Assembly (NCBI RefSeq): GCF_006335145.1
Contig: NZ_VDMN01000004.1
Coordinates: forward strand, 124,001 to 188,000
Direction of reading: 5' to 3'
Length of the DNA: 64,000 nucleotides
Source: Aliirhizobium smilacinae
Lineage (GTDB): Bacteria; Pseudomonadota; Alphaproteobacteria; Rhizobiales; Rhizobiaceae
The translations under genes were made by a program, and so were the position numbers. The notes beneath the pieces were generated by a model. The model ran no database searches. It saw only the letters and a list, made by a program, of their open reading frames with translations, and was not told where the DNA came from. Positions 34,513-43,981 of this stretch are shown piece after piece; position 1 is the stretch's first letter; every line of letters begins with the position of its first letter.

Positions 34513-34818
34513 TCAGGCGTTACGCGACCCTTCGACGGCCAGCGACTGGATAACCAGACGACAGTTCTCGTTGCCCTGAGGAAGCAGCGTGATGGGATCG
34601 ACCAGACCGGCGCTGACACCGATTGCATTAGCTGCAGCCCATCCCCAGTTGTCCTGAGCATATCGGAGCAGCCCTGGCCCTTCGACCGAGATACACGCCT
34701 TGCCGGCTTCGACAAGTTCCTGCGAGGGCACGCCTTGCAGGCGCTCCGAAAGTTCAGCCTGAAGCGGCGTCACGACAAAGATGGCGAACAGATAGCTGAT
34801 GAATTCCGACAACGACAT
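34513..34818 (-). CDS. Small exported or membrane-anchored hypothetical protein
   Basis: Protein of up to 101 residues, unrecognised. The N-terminus MSLSEFISYLFAIFVVTPLQAEL looks like a hydrophobic helix or signal peptide. The rest holds two Cys (ACISVEG, ENCRLVI) and NWGWAAANAIGVSAGLVDP. AGGAG touches the ATG at 34818 directly, which is too close; a TTG two codons further in (34812) has a six-base spacing and may be the true start. It is divergent from the DMT transporter gene. Confidence 0.6.
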   Translation of the reverse strand: MSLSEFISYLFAIFVVTPLQAELSERLQGVPSQELVEAGKACISVEGPGLLRYAQDNWGWAAANAIGVSAGLVDPITLLPQGNENCRLVIQSLAVEGSRNA

Positions 34819-34955
34819 CTCCTGGGTTCAGACAGGCAGATAGGGACGCCGGATACGCTGTGCCAGTAGGCACACGCGCAATCACGCCCTCGTCTCAGGC
34901 TTGAACCCCACTTGCGGCTATGGTTGAACACTGCAGCCCCATAAGAGTGTTGCCC

Positions 34956-35888
34956 ATGTCCGATTCTTCCCCGCAAAATCCGATCAAGGGCATGGCGATC
35001 ATGGCGGCCTGCATGGTCGTCCTGCCGATGATGGACGCGATCGCCAAATACATGGCGACCTTCGAGACCATGTCGCCGGGTCAGGTAACCTTTTATCGGT
35101 TCTTCTTCCAGTTTCTGGCGCTGCTGCCGATCGCCTTTTTCGTTCCCGGCGCGATCCGTGGAGGCAAGCGCCCCTGGATGAACCTGTTGCGCGGCGCGCT
35201 GCATGCCGCCGCCAGCCTGATGTTCTTCATGGCGGTCAAATACATGCCGCTCGCCGATGTCTTCGCCATCTATTTCGTCGAGCCCTTCATGCTGACGATG
35301 ATGTCGGCGCTGTTTCTCGGCGAAAAGGTCGGTTGGCGACGGTGGCTCGCCATTGCCATCGGTTTCGGCGGCGCGATGATCGTCATCCAGCCGAGTTACG
35401 AAATCTTCGGCTGGACGGCGCTGCTGCCGGTCCTGTGCGCCTTTCTCTACACGCTCTACCTGTTCCTCAACCGCGCGATCGGCGATGCCGATTCGCCGCT
35501 GACGATGCAGTTCGTCGCCGGTGTCGGCGGAACCCTGTTCATGACGGCAGGGCTGTTTGCCGGGCACTTCATCTATCCGGTGGAGTTCGAGGCCTCGCTG
35601 CCCTCATCCGGCCTTGGACTGGTTTTGCTGATCATCCTCGGCAGCCTGTCCGGATACGTGCACCTGCTGGTGGTCCGCGCCTTTCGCATGGCGCCTTTGT
35701 CGTTGCTCGCGCCCTTCCAGTATTTCGAGATTATTTCGGCGACGGTGCTGGGTTATCTCCTGTTTGCCGACTTCCCCACGGCATCGAAATGGCTCGGGAT
35801 CGCCATCATCGTCGCCTCCGGCCTGTTCATCATCTGGCGCGAACGTGCCAGGGTGAAACAGATTTCGGCCGAACCGCCGCTTGGCTAG
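34956..35888 (+). CDS. DMT (EamA) family transporter
   Basis: Ten-helix drug/metabolite-type transporter of 310 residues. ATG 34956 (MSDSSPQNPIKGMAIMAACM) is preferred over the in-frame ATG at 34920 because the family N-terminus begins just before the first helix. EamA repeat one carries YMPLADVFAIYFVEPFMLTM and FLGEKVGWRRWLAIAIGFGG. Repeat two carries MAPLSLLAPFQYFEIISATV, LGYLLFADFPTASKWLGIA, the sites of the two proline-kinked helices. Substrate is unknown. It is followed by 84 bases before the next gene. Confidence 0.9.
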   Translation: MSDSSPQNPIKGMAIMAACMVVLPMMDAIAKYMATFETMSPGQVTFYRFFFQFLALLPIAFFVPGAIRGGKRPWMNLLRGALHAAASLMFFMAVKYMPLADVFAIYFVEPFMLTMMSALFLGEKVGWRRWLAIAIGFGGAMIVIQPSYEIFGWTALLPVLCAFLYTLYLFLNRAIGDADSPLTMQFVAGVGGTLFMTAGLFAGHFIYPVEFEASLPSSGLGLVLLIILGSLSGYVHLLVVRAFRMAPLSLLAPFQYFEIISATVLGYLLFADFPTASKWLGIAIIVASGLFIIWRERARVKQISAEPPLG

Positions 35889-35972
35889 TCTTCGTTAACC
35901 GCCCTTATTGTCGGCCTCTCAACTTCTCCAAATTAAGAGCAATATCAGTTTCATGATGAAACGGAGAAAGAG

Positions 35973-36683
35973 ATGAGCGGTACCCGCTTTTCTTTTCCGG
36001 CATGTATTATCGCCGGAAAGGGCCGCATAGACAGGCACGACCTGTTGATTCTGCGAAAATACGCCTTTACGAACGGAATCCGTGGTTACGACGACGCGCT
36101 GCTTCTTCTGGCTTTGAACGACATGTGTCCGGCCCATTGTGAAGAATGGCCGGCCTATTTCGTCGAGCAGATGACCGCATTCATCGTCGATACAGCGGCA
36201 CCCAAAGGCCGGTTGGACGCTGCGAAATCCGCGTGGCTGATCCGCGCGCTGGCACTCGACGGCCGTGTCGAGCATCCGCTGCAGCTGGAAACCCTTCTGC
36301 ATGCGATAGAACGCGCCGACAGTTGCCCGGACATCCTGCTTGCCTTCGCGCTCGACCAGTTGCGCCACAGGCTTATGGACCCACTGGAAACGTCGTATGG
36401 CATCCCGGCACCTCGCCATGCGGGTATCACCGCCGATGACATGGCCTATATCTGGCGGCTGCTCAGATGCCGGATTGATAGTGGCCGTCTCTTCATTTCG
36501 GCGCTGGAAGCCTCCAGCCTCGCGATGATAGACGATGTCGTACGGCATCGGGATAACCATCCGGGCTGGCAGGAGGTTATGGACAATGTTGCGGGCCAGG
36601 AGCGTCATGGCGAAAACCTTCGCTCTCACCCATGGCTGCTGACCGGCAATAGTGCCGTGACGTGGGACGAGCGTGTGGCCTGA
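35973..36683 (+). CDS. Hypothetical protein
   Basis: No family recognised. The 236-residue product is mostly helical and acidic, with no signal peptide or membrane helix. It starts after CGGAGAAAG, a good ribosome-binding site. The central region contains DDALLLLALNDMCPAHCEEW and PLQLETLLHAIERADSCPDI, resembling alpha-helical repeats, with a Trp-rich part near TADDMAYIWRLLRCRIDSG. Five Cys are present. It reads as a soluble cytoplasmic protein of unknown function; homologues in other rhizobia would confirm it is real. Confidence 0.75.
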   Translation: MSGTRFSFPACIIAGKGRIDRHDLLILRKYAFTNGIRGYDDALLLLALNDMCPAHCEEWPAYFVEQMTAFIVDTAAPKGRLDAAKSAWLIRALALDGRVEHPLQLETLLHAIERADSCPDILLAFALDQLRHRLMDPLETSYGIPAPRHAGITADDMAYIWRLLRCRIDSGRLFISALEASSLAMIDDVVRHRDNHPGWQEVMDNVAGQERHGENLRSHPWLLTGNSAVTWDERVA

Positions 36684-36741
36684 GCGGGTAATTTTATCCG
36701 CAAACGGTTGACATGAGCGGGCCAAAACAGTCCAAGAGCGC

Positions 36742-37359
36742 ATGCAAACGTCAAATCCCACGCTCCCGTTCGGTTACTCTCCCGTTCCCGCGGGAAAGCT
36801 CGCCAACATGGTCACCTGCCTCGAAATGTTCGAGCGCCCGGCCGCCCGGCCCTTGCCTCCGGCAAGCGGCCTGCGGGTCGAACGCTGGGCAGCGCCTTCG
36901 GTGGAGGACTATCGCGATCTGTACCGACGGGTCGGTGAAGAATGGCTGTGGATCTCGCGGCTTGTGATGCCGGATGCCGAGCTGGAAGCGATTCTGACCG
37001 ATCCGCTGATCGAGGTCTATGTGCTGACTGACGGCGAACGCCGGCTAGGGCTTCTGGAACTCGATTTCCGCGAAGAGGGCGAATGCGAGATCGCCTTTTT
37101 CGGCGTCGTCTCGGAAGCGATCGGCAACGGCTCTGGGCGTGTCGTGATGAATGCCGCGATCGAGAATGCCTGGTCGAGGCCGATCAGCCGGTTCTGGGTG
37201 CATACCTGCAATTTCGATCATCCGGCAGCGCTCGCCTTTTATCAGCGCTCCGGTTTCAGGCCCTATTCCTTCATGGTCGAAATCTGCGACGATCCCCGGA
37301 TCGATGGCCGCATGTCGCGCGATCTCGCACCGCATGTTCCGATCATAGAACCCCGCTGA
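36742..37359 (+). CDS. GNAT family N-acetyltransferase
   Basis: Acetyl-CoA-dependent transferase of up to 205 residues. The GNAT core is visible: RRLGLLELDFREEGECEIAF gives the acceptor-side strands, IAFFGVVSEAIGNGSGRVVM is the acetyl-CoA binding loop (with a looser Q/RxxGxG/A), and HPAALAFYQRSGFRPYS the C-terminal strand. The start at ATG 36742 has a weak ribosome-binding site; ATG 36808 is an alternative. The acetylated substrate is unknown. Another GNAT gene (ElaA type) lies about 1.3 kb downstream but is distinct. Confidence 0.85.
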   Translation: MQTSNPTLPFGYSPVPAGKLANMVTCLEMFERPAARPLPPASGLRVERWAAPSVEDYRDLYRRVGEEWLWISRLVMPDAELEAILTDPLIEVYVLTDGERRLGLLELDFREEGECEIAFFGVVSEAIGNGSGRVVMNAAIENAWSRPISRFWVHTCNFDHPAALAFYQRSGFRPYSFMVEICDDPRIDGRMSRDLAPHVPIIEPR

Positions 37360-37386
37360 TCGAAGCGTGATCGGCATCTGTCGTTT

Positions 37387-37429
37387 TGCGGCATGCCGCA
37401 TCGGGTTCCGGCTTGAGCCGGATCGCCCG
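37387..37429. repeat. Two adjacent palindromic hairpins between the GNAT gene and adhC
   Basis: TGCGGCATGCCGCA (37387-37400) is a perfect 14-base palindrome. TCCGGCT (37407-37413) and AGCCGGA (37416-37422) form a second stem, extended by CGGG and CCCG. Neither has a T tract. The pair may end GNAT transcription or be a repeat. Confidence 0.5.
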
Positions 37430-37502
37430 AGCGTGCAAAAGTCCGCGCAGATTCTAATTCAGTAACAACACTTTTCGAATTGCCAATCCAAGGAGAGACA
37501 CG

Positions 37503-38626
<1,124 letters not shown>

Positions 38627-38630
<4 letters not shown>

Positions 38631-39091
38631 CCACCGTTCCAACCTACATCGTCGACGTGCGGAGACTCGAAGAGTTCTCCGCACTCGACCTTTATGCGAT
38701 GTTGAAAATGCGGGTCGACGTTTTCGTCGTCGAGCAGGAGTGCCCGTACCCGGAACTCGACGGCAATGACCCCGACTGCCTGCATCTTCGGTTGCTGGAC
38801 GGCGACGACCTGCTCGCCTGTGCCCGCCTCTGGCGCCCGACGCCGGATCACCTGCCCCGCATCGGCCGCGTGGCAGTCTCGCCGAACCACCGCGGAAAAC
38901 ATCTTGGCGAAGCGCTGATGCGCGAGGCGATTACCGAGTGCGAGAAAGCCTATCCCGGCGAGGCGATCGAGATTTCCGCCCAGGCTCATCTGCAGAAATT
39001 CTATGGCTCGCTCGGGTTTGAGCGAACGTCGGAAGAATATCTCGAGGACGACATTCCGCACGTGGATATGGTGCGGCCGATTTCGAATTAG
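38627..39091 (+). CDS. ElaA-like GNAT family N-acetyltransferase
   Basis: Protein of 154 residues starting at TTG 38627, which overlaps the adhC stop codon by two bases (TTGA). The ElaA signature is clear: LDLYAMLKMRVDVFVVEQEC near 20, then DPDCLHLRLLDGDDLLACAR and RIGRVAVSPNHRGKHLGEAL, the acetyl-CoA loop, and AHLQKFYGSLGFERTSEEYL near the end. Translational coupling with adhC is likely. The substrate is unknown. Confidence 0.9.
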
Positions 39092-39166
39092 CCGCAGAAC
39101 GGCATCTCTGGCTTTGGCGCCACAAGATTGATAGAATCGAATACGCTAACACTGGAGCATCTATAG

Positions 39167-39412
39167 ATGTCTGCCGTCTCATTGAACAAGAAACAGCAGG
39201 AACTTATCGACCGGCTCGTTCTTACGGGACGGTACGGCGGCGCAAACGAAATCGTCGCTGCCGGGCTGCGGCTGGTGGAAGAACGTGAAGCTCAAGCAGC
39301 CAAATTTCTGACCGATCTGGAGGCTGAAATCGACATTGGCCTGATCAGCGGGGACGCCATGCCGATGGAGACCGCCGAGGAATTGGTCGCCGATTTTCGC
39401 CAAAACCGGTAG
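39167..39412 (+). CDS. ParD family antitoxin
   Basis: Ribbon-helix-helix antitoxin of 81 residues. The N-terminal DNA-binding part is SLNKKQQELIDRLVLTGRYG followed by ANEIVAAGLRLVEEREA, and the acidic C-terminus (EIDIGLISGDAMPMETAEEL) would bind the toxin. It is intact and complete. The associated toxin gene begins eight bases after its stop but is broken by a nonsense codon. An unbalanced antitoxin alone would be neutral and might still repress the operon or counter ParE toxins from other loci. Confidence 0.88.
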   Translation: MSAVSLNKKQQELIDRLVLTGRYGGANEIVAAGLRLVEEREAQAAKFLTDLEAEIDIGLISGDAMPMETAEELVADFRQNR

Positions 39413-39419
39413 GCTGTAA

Positions 39420-39719
39420 GTGGGCACTATTCTTCGCCGACCTCAATTCATCCGGGATCTGCGCGATACCTGGCTTTTTATCGCCAGAGACAGTGAGGTG
39501 AATGCTGACAGATTCATATTCGCACTGGAGAAGCGATATATGATGCTGGCGGACAATCCTTCACTCGGAGCGAAGTGATTTCCAAAATATCCGACGACGC
39601 GCATCTTCAGTTATCGGAACTATCTCATCATCTATACGCCGTTGCCAGATGGTGCCGGTATCGAACTGATACGCCTTCTTCACGCGGCCAGAGATTATCA
39701 TCGGTATTTTGACGACTGA
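39420..39719 (+). pseudogene. ParE/RelE-type toxin with internal stop codon
   Basis: From GTG 39420 the frame reads ILRRPQFIRDLRDTWLFIA, the usual ParE N-terminal helices, then MMLADNPSLGAK and TGA at 39576-39578. The same frame continues without another stop to TGA 39717-39719: FPKYPTTRIFSYRNYLIIYT and ELIRLLHAARDYHRYFDD, the ParE C-terminal strand and terminal helix. ParE members usually carry Arg near this point (GxxRxxL), and CGA to TGA is one base change, so a simple nonsense mutation is the best reading. No frameshift is needed. A sequencing error or stop-codon readthrough is also possible. The intact antitoxin precedes it. Confidence 0.85.
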
Positions 39720-39813
39720 CGCATAAAGCAAGGAATCCTAAAAAGCCTTACCTTGCATTTCCCTTTGCCCAATCTATCATCCGAACCGGGAAGTAGAGAG
39801 AGAGGAAGTCAGC

Positions 39814-40002
39814 ATGTACAAATTCGAAGTCTACAAGGATAAGGCAGGCGAATACCGTTTCCGGTTCAAGGCCTCCAATGGCCAGAACATGTTTTCGTCG
39901 GAAGGTTATTCGGCCAAGGCATCCGCGCTGGCGGCGATCGAATCCATCAAGAAAAACGCACCCGCTGCAAATATCGACGATCAGACGACTGCAACGGTTT
40001 AA
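39814..40002 (+). CDS. YegP family protein (DUF1508)
   Basis: Small protein of 62 residues. The family repeat is plain: MYKFEVYKDKAGEYRFRFKA, SNGQNMFSSEGYSAKASALA and AIESIKKNAP. GAGAGGAAG precedes the ATG. Members are single or double DUF1508 units of unknown function; this is the single form. Confidence 0.93.
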   Translation: MYKFEVYKDKAGEYRFRFKASNGQNMFSSEGYSAKASALAAIESIKKNAPAANIDDQTTATV

Positions 40003-40053
40003 TGTGCTAATTCGCCTTCCTGCTCGTTGGAACAAGCAAGAAAGCGAATACCG

Positions 40054-40500
40054 TTGATTTATGTCGATGCCGATGCCTGCCCGGTAAAGCCGGAAATCCT
40101 CAAGGTCGCGGAACGCCACGGCCTTGAGGTGACGTTTGTTGCCAATTCCGGCCTGCGCCCTTCCCGTGATCCGATGGTCAAGAATATCATCGTTTCCGGT
40201 GCCTTCGACGCCGCGGATGACTGGATCGCCGAGCGCGCCACGACCGGCGATATCGTCGTAACCGCCGACGTGCCGCTTGCGGGGCGCTGCGTGGCGGCAG
40301 GCGCGTTCGTCACGGGTCCGACCGGCCGCCTGTTCGACAAGACCAATATCGGCATGGCGACCGCGATGCGTGATCTTGGCGCTCATCTGCGCGAGACGGG
40401 CGAAAGCAAGGGATATAATGCCGCCTTCTCGCCGAGGGATCGCTCGGCATTTCTGGAAACTCTCGACCGGCTTTGCCGCAGGGCAAAATCGACCGGCTGA
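40054..40500 (+). CDS. YaiI/YqxD family protein (DUF188)
   Basis: Protein of about 148 residues. The start is placed at TTG 40054 because it gives IYVDADACPVKPEILKVAER, the family N-terminus; TTG 40027 in the same frame is the alternative. The PIN-like core is visible in FVANSGLRPSRDPMVKNIIV, GAFDAADDWIAERATTGDIV and VTADVPLAGRCVAAGAFV. The conserved acidic residues suggest metal-dependent nuclease activity, but no function is established for the family. Confidence 0.9.
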   Translation: MIYVDADACPVKPEILKVAERHGLEVTFVANSGLRPSRDPMVKNIIVSGAFDAADDWIAERATTGDIVVTADVPLAGRCVAAGAFVTGPTGRLFDKTNIGMATAMRDLGAHLRETGESKGYNAAFSPRDRSAFLETLDRLCRRAKSTG

Positions 40501-40521
40501 GCGATATGGATCAATCGAAAT

Positions 40522-41193
40522 ATGGCAAGGACTGACGGCGGCGACCGAAAACGGCATTGGCGTCATCACCGCCATGGCCCCTTCTTTGCAGCGGCAATTG
40601 CGTCGATCGTTACCCTGCCCGTTCTGATCGTCGTATTACCAGAAGTCGCCGCAGCTCTGACGGCAATCGTCTTCTTCGTCATCTATCTTGCCATGATCGG
40701 CTTGCGCATTCGCCATCTCGATGCCGACAAGCTGGAAGCGAGCGGCCAGAACACCGATGAGCCTGCGCCGATCATTCTGGCGGTCACCTTGCTTGCAGCG
40801 GTCGCGGCACTCGTCACCCTGTTCGAAGCGCTGAATCAGAAACAGCCGTCGGGTCTGCTGGATGTGGCGGTCGGTTTTGCCGCCGTCATTCTTGGATGGT
40901 TTTCGATCCACACGATGTTCTCGCTGCATTACGCCCATCTCTACTGGCGCCCCGGCGACAAGGATGATGGCATATCGGTCGGCGGGCTGGATTTTCCCCA
41001 GACGGATCGGCCGGGTGCCTGGGACTTTCTCTATTTCGGTTACGTCATCGGCATGACGGCGCAGACCTCGGATGTCGCGATCACCTCCACCGACATGCGC
41101 AAAATCAATCTGCTGCATTCGGTCGTGTCTTTCTTTTTCAACACCGTACTGGTAGCCGCTGCGGTCAACGCCATCGTCTCGCTGGCGACCTGA
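40522..41193 (+). CDS. DUF1345 domain-containing membrane protein
   Basis: Inner-membrane protein of 223 residues with about five helices, including AAIASIVTLPVLIVVLPEVA, LTAIVFFVIYLAMIGLRI and DVAVGFAAVILGWFSIHTMF. The family signature is TMFSLHYAHLYWRPGDKDD followed by FLYFGYVIGMTAQTSDVAI and TSTDMRKINLLHSVVSFFFN. A His/Arg-rich segment (RKRHWRHHRHG) precedes the first helix. Function is unknown. It lies 34 bases upstream of fghA in the same direction. Confidence 0.9.
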   Translation: MARTDGGDRKRHWRHHRHGPFFAAAIASIVTLPVLIVVLPEVAAALTAIVFFVIYLAMIGLRIRHLDADKLEASGQNTDEPAPIILAVTLLAAVAALVTLFEALNQKQPSGLLDVAVGFAAVILGWFSIHTMFSLHYAHLYWRPGDKDDGISVGGLDFPQTDRPGAWDFLYFGYVIGMTAQTSDVAITSTDMRKINLLHSVVSFFFNTVLVAAAVNAIVSLAT

Positions 41194-41227
41194 AGCCTTT
41201 AAGCCTCGATCCCGAAAGGACCACCCC

Positions 41228-42061
41228 ATGAAGATCATTTCACAGAACACTGCCTTCGGTGGGATGCAGGGTGTTTTCGCCCACGACTCGGACGCCTGCA
41301 AAGGTGAGATGACCTTCGCCGTCTTCGTGCCGCCCCAGGCAATCCAGGAACCCCGCCCTGTTCTCTGGTACCTTTCGGGCCTCACATGCACGCATGCGAA
41401 TGTCATGGAAAAAGGCGAATATCGCCGGCTTGCTGCGGAACTCGGCCTCATCATCGTCTGCCCGGATACGAGCCCGCGTGGCAACGACGTGCCGGACGAA
41501 CTGACCAACTGGCAGATGGGCAAGGGTGCAGGCTTTTATCTCGACGCCACCGAAAAACCCTGGGCCGAGAACTACCAGATGTACACCTACATCACCGAAG
41601 AACTGCCCGCGCTTGTCAGCGAACAGTTCCGCGTCGATATGGGCAGGCAGGGGATTTTCGGCCATTCGATGGGCGGCCATGGTGCCATGACCATTGCTCT
41701 GAAGAACCCGGACCGTTTCAAGAGCTGCTCCGCTTTTGCACCGATCGTCGAGCCATCGACCGCCGACTGGTCAGAACCTGCACTTGAAAAATATCTCGGC
41801 GCCGACAAGGCCGCCTGGCGCCAGTATGATGCGTGCGCACTGGTAAAGGATGGCGCACGCTTTCCGGAATTTCTGATCGATCAGGGCAAGGCCGACGGTT
41901 TTCTGGAAACCGGTCTGCGCCCATGGCTGTTCGAGGAAGCGGTAAAGGGTACCGATATCGGCCTGACGCTCAGAATGCATGAGCGTTACGACCATTCCTA
42001 TTACTTCATCTCCACCTTCATGGACGATCACCTCCGCTGGCATGGCGAGCGGCTTGGTTGA
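41228..42061 (+). CDS. fghA: S-formylglutathione hydrolase
   Basis: Hydrolyses S-formylglutathione to formate and glutathione, completing the pathway begun by AdhC. The 277-residue alpha/beta hydrolase has the nucleophile Ser147 in GIFGHSMGGHGAM, and the esterase D-type regions VLWYLSGLTCTHANVMEKG and CPDTSPRGNDVPDE. The C-terminal His is in RYDHSYYFISTFMDDH. AAAGGACC precedes the ATG. A strong hairpin follows its stop. The adhC gene is about 2.6 kb upstream on the same strand, separated by five genes and one pseudogene. Confidence 0.95.
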   Translation: MKIISQNTAFGGMQGVFAHDSDACKGEMTFAVFVPPQAIQEPRPVLWYLSGLTCTHANVMEKGEYRRLAAELGLIIVCPDTSPRGNDVPDELTNWQMGKGAGFYLDATEKPWAENYQMYTYITEELPALVSEQFRVDMGRQGIFGHSMGGHGAMTIALKNPDRFKSCSAFAPIVEPSTADWSEPALEKYLGADKAAWRQYDACALVKDGARFPEFLIDQGKADGFLETGLRPWLFEEAVKGTDIGLTLRMHERYDHSYYFISTFMDDHLRWHGERLG

Positions 42062-42074
42062 TCTGAAAGATGGA

Positions 42075-42099
42075 TGAAGCCGGCGACCCGCCGGCTTCA
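42075..42099. terminator. Hairpin between convergent fghA and doxX
   Basis: TGAAGCCGGC (42075-42084) and GCCGGCTTCA (42090-42099) form a perfect ten-base-pair stem with a five-base loop, close to both gene ends. It probably terminates transcription from both sides, although neither T tract is long. Confidence 0.65.
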
Positions 42100-42114
42100 A
42101 GCTATTTGCGATTT

Positions 42115-42507
42115 TCAGATCTTCTTGCGGTTATCGACCGAGAACGCGCCTGCGCCCGCAAAGAAAAGATAGATGAAGACGAAAGAGAACAGGATGGCGG
42201 CTTCGCCATTGTTCAGTGCCGGCCAAAAACCCTTGGACGCATGCGCCATGAAATAGGCGACCGCCATCTGGCCGGAGAGGATGAACGCCACCGGTCGGGT
42301 GAGGAAACCGATCGTGATCAGTATTCCGCCGACGAACTCCAGCAGCGCTGCGGTCAGCAACAGCGGCGACAGGTGGTCACCGCCCTGAGCCGCCGGGAAA
42401 GAAAAAAGCTTCATCGTGCCGTGCTCGAGAAAGAGCAGACCGGTCATGATTCTTAAGGCAGCCAGGCCATAGTCCCGGTAAGCTGCCAGACGATCGAAAA
42501 GTGCCAT
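42115..42507 (-). CDS. DoxX family membrane protein
   Basis: Four-helix membrane protein of 130 residues. The ATG at 42507 (MALFDRLAAYRDYGLAALRI) is chosen because GGGAA lies upstream and the N-terminus matches family length. The helices run LLFLEHGTMKLFSFP, LTAALLEFVGGILITIGFLT, VAFILSGQMAVAYFMAHASK and SFVFIYLFFAGAGAFSV. Members have been linked to redox or quinone functions, but no role is certain here. Confidence 0.9.
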   Translation of the reverse strand: MALFDRLAAYRDYGLAALRIMTGLLFLEHGTMKLFSFPAAQGGDHLSPLLLTAALLEFVGGILITIGFLTRPVAFILSGQMAVAYFMAHASKGFWPALNNGEAAILFSFVFIYLFFAGAGAFSVDNRKKI

Positions 42508-42623
42508 AGGTGTATTCCCATAAAAGCGTTGCACGGCAGCGATAGTGGGGATCTCGTACTGCCAAAAGTCAATTCTATGGCATTACACGAAAATTGCAGG
42601 AATCAGGCGATCGTAGAGACTTT

Positions 42624-43124
42624 TCAGCGTCTGACGCTCTCGGCATATGCGGTGATCGTGGTCGCTCTATGCGGATTGGTCAGGCGAAATTCCGAAGCAA
42701 TCTGGCTGGCAATCTTTTCGGCGAGCGAATCGGCAGCTCCCTGCTCGGCGAAAGCAAACGAGGTCGCTTCGAACGATCCCTCTGCCACCGGCTCTCCTGA
42801 TGTAACGGAAACCGCCTTGACCGTCACCCTTGCAGAATATCGATAACCGAACAGAACGGGCGATGGTCGCGCCTCGCCGATCCTGACCGTCAGGATCGTC
42901 CGCGGCAGAATGATCGAACGCGTGGTCGCCTGGATCGCGGTATCGATCAGCAGATCGGTGCGTGTGATGAGATCACGCGAGACATCGGGTTGCGCCGTCA
43001 CGAAAGCACCCCTTATGTCGTAGAGCATGTGCTCCGACACGTCGCCATTCACCGGCATGCGGAAGCCTGTCAGCATCAGCATGGTCAGCGGCAGGATGGC
43101 GATACGGAACGGACGGAGAGACAT
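42624..43124 (-). CDS. Exported hypothetical protein
   Basis: Protein of 166 residues with a signal peptide (MSLRPFRIAILPLTMLML, cleavage near FRMPVNG). The mature domain has two long amphipathic helices and beta segments, for example DLITRTDLLIDTAIQATTRS and GYRYSARVTVKAVSVTSGEP. Its composition recalls outer-membrane lipoprotein-like or BMP-like domains but no lipobox is present and I cannot name a family. The gap to the doxX gene is 116 bases. Confidence 0.7.
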   Translation of the reverse strand: MSLRPFRIAILPLTMLMLTGFRMPVNGDVSEHMLYDIRGAFVTAQPDVSRDLITRTDLLIDTAIQATTRSIILPRTILTVRIGEARPSPVLFGYRYSARVTVKAVSVTSGEPVAEGSFEATSFAFAEQGAADSLAEKIASQIASEFRLTNPHRATTITAYAESVRR

Positions 43125-43178
43125 GCAGGCACCAAGGACAATGAGCCTGCATGTTCCCTGTTTAGGGTTATCGAAGCA

Positions 43179-43970
43179 TTAAACCGAAGGCTTCAGCGCC
43201 TCGAAAACCGCAACTGCAGCCTGGAATTCCGCATGGCGTTTCTCGCGACGGTTTTGCGCTTCCGCATCCTCGCCCCAATGCTCAGCTGTCCAGTCTTCTT
43301 CGAGATGCGCAATTCCCCAGACATCCTCAGCCGAAAGATGGCCTTCGGCAAAAGCAAGCGCCAGAATTGCCGAACCCGTCAGCGTGGTCACGGTGTGGAG
43401 AACGGCCAGTTCGATCGGCATTTCGTATTTTCTGAGCGCCGAGGAAAATGCCGCCGTGGCTTCACGGGGTTGTTCCTTCGGCATCACGCCTTCGATCAGC
43501 TCGAAACGCGCGCCGTGCCGATCGGCGACCCAGTCCAGAACAGGATCCCACTGGTTTTGCTGGCGAAGAACCAGATTTTCAGGGTTTTCCGCGCGGTAGC
43601 AGAGCATGTCGCTGGACGAGAACCGCAGGATATCCTCGAACACGGCCTGCGATTCGACAGCGACACCGTCGATGGCGGTATTGATCAGCCGGGTTACCGG
43701 CATGGTGCGCGGGTCGATGACCTCGACCTGATTGGCCCATTCGTCCCTCAGCAGCTCGGCAGCCCGCACAGTCGGCACGGCAAGCGCTGCTTTCGCCGGC
43801 GTCTTGACCGGGCGACCGTCGAGATGGACCGCATGTCCGCCCTCGTCTTCGACGATTGAGACCTCTTTGTAGAAGCGCTTGGGCAGCGGCTTCTGCATCT
43901 GGATCTGCGCCCGCCGTGTCGGGTCCGGATGGCTCATCGCCTCGGAAGGATCGGGGAAAAGTTCGCGCAT
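43179..43970 (-). CDS. ATP12 family chaperone (F1-ATPase assembly)
   Basis: Protein of 263 residues from the ATP12 family, which binds the alpha subunit of F1 during assembly in mitochondria and alphaproteobacteria. Recognised core: RFYKEVSIVEDEGGHAVHLD, GRPVKTPAKAALAVPTVRAA and LLRDEWANQVEVIDPRTMPV, then TRLINTAIDGVAVESQAVF. The helical C-terminal part includes VLHTVTTLTGSAILALAFAE and HLEEDWTAEHWGEDAEAQNR. TGAGGAA precedes ATG 43970. It is the last gene of a minus-strand row with HAD, RluA and CrcB genes. Confidence 0.93.
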   Translation of the reverse strand: MRELFPDPSEAMSHPDPTRRAQIQMQKPLPKRFYKEVSIVEDEGGHAVHLDGRPVKTPAKAALAVPTVRAAELLRDEWANQVEVIDPRTMPVTRLINTAIDGVAVESQAVFEDILRFSSSDMLCYRAENPENLVLRQQNQWDPVLDWVADRHGARFELIEGVMPKEQPREATAAFSSALRKYEMPIELAVLHTVTTLTGSAILALAFAEGHLSAEDVWGIAHLEEDWTAEHWGEDAEAQNRREKRHAEFQAAVAVFEALKPSV

Positions 43971-43981
43971 GTCTAAATTCC

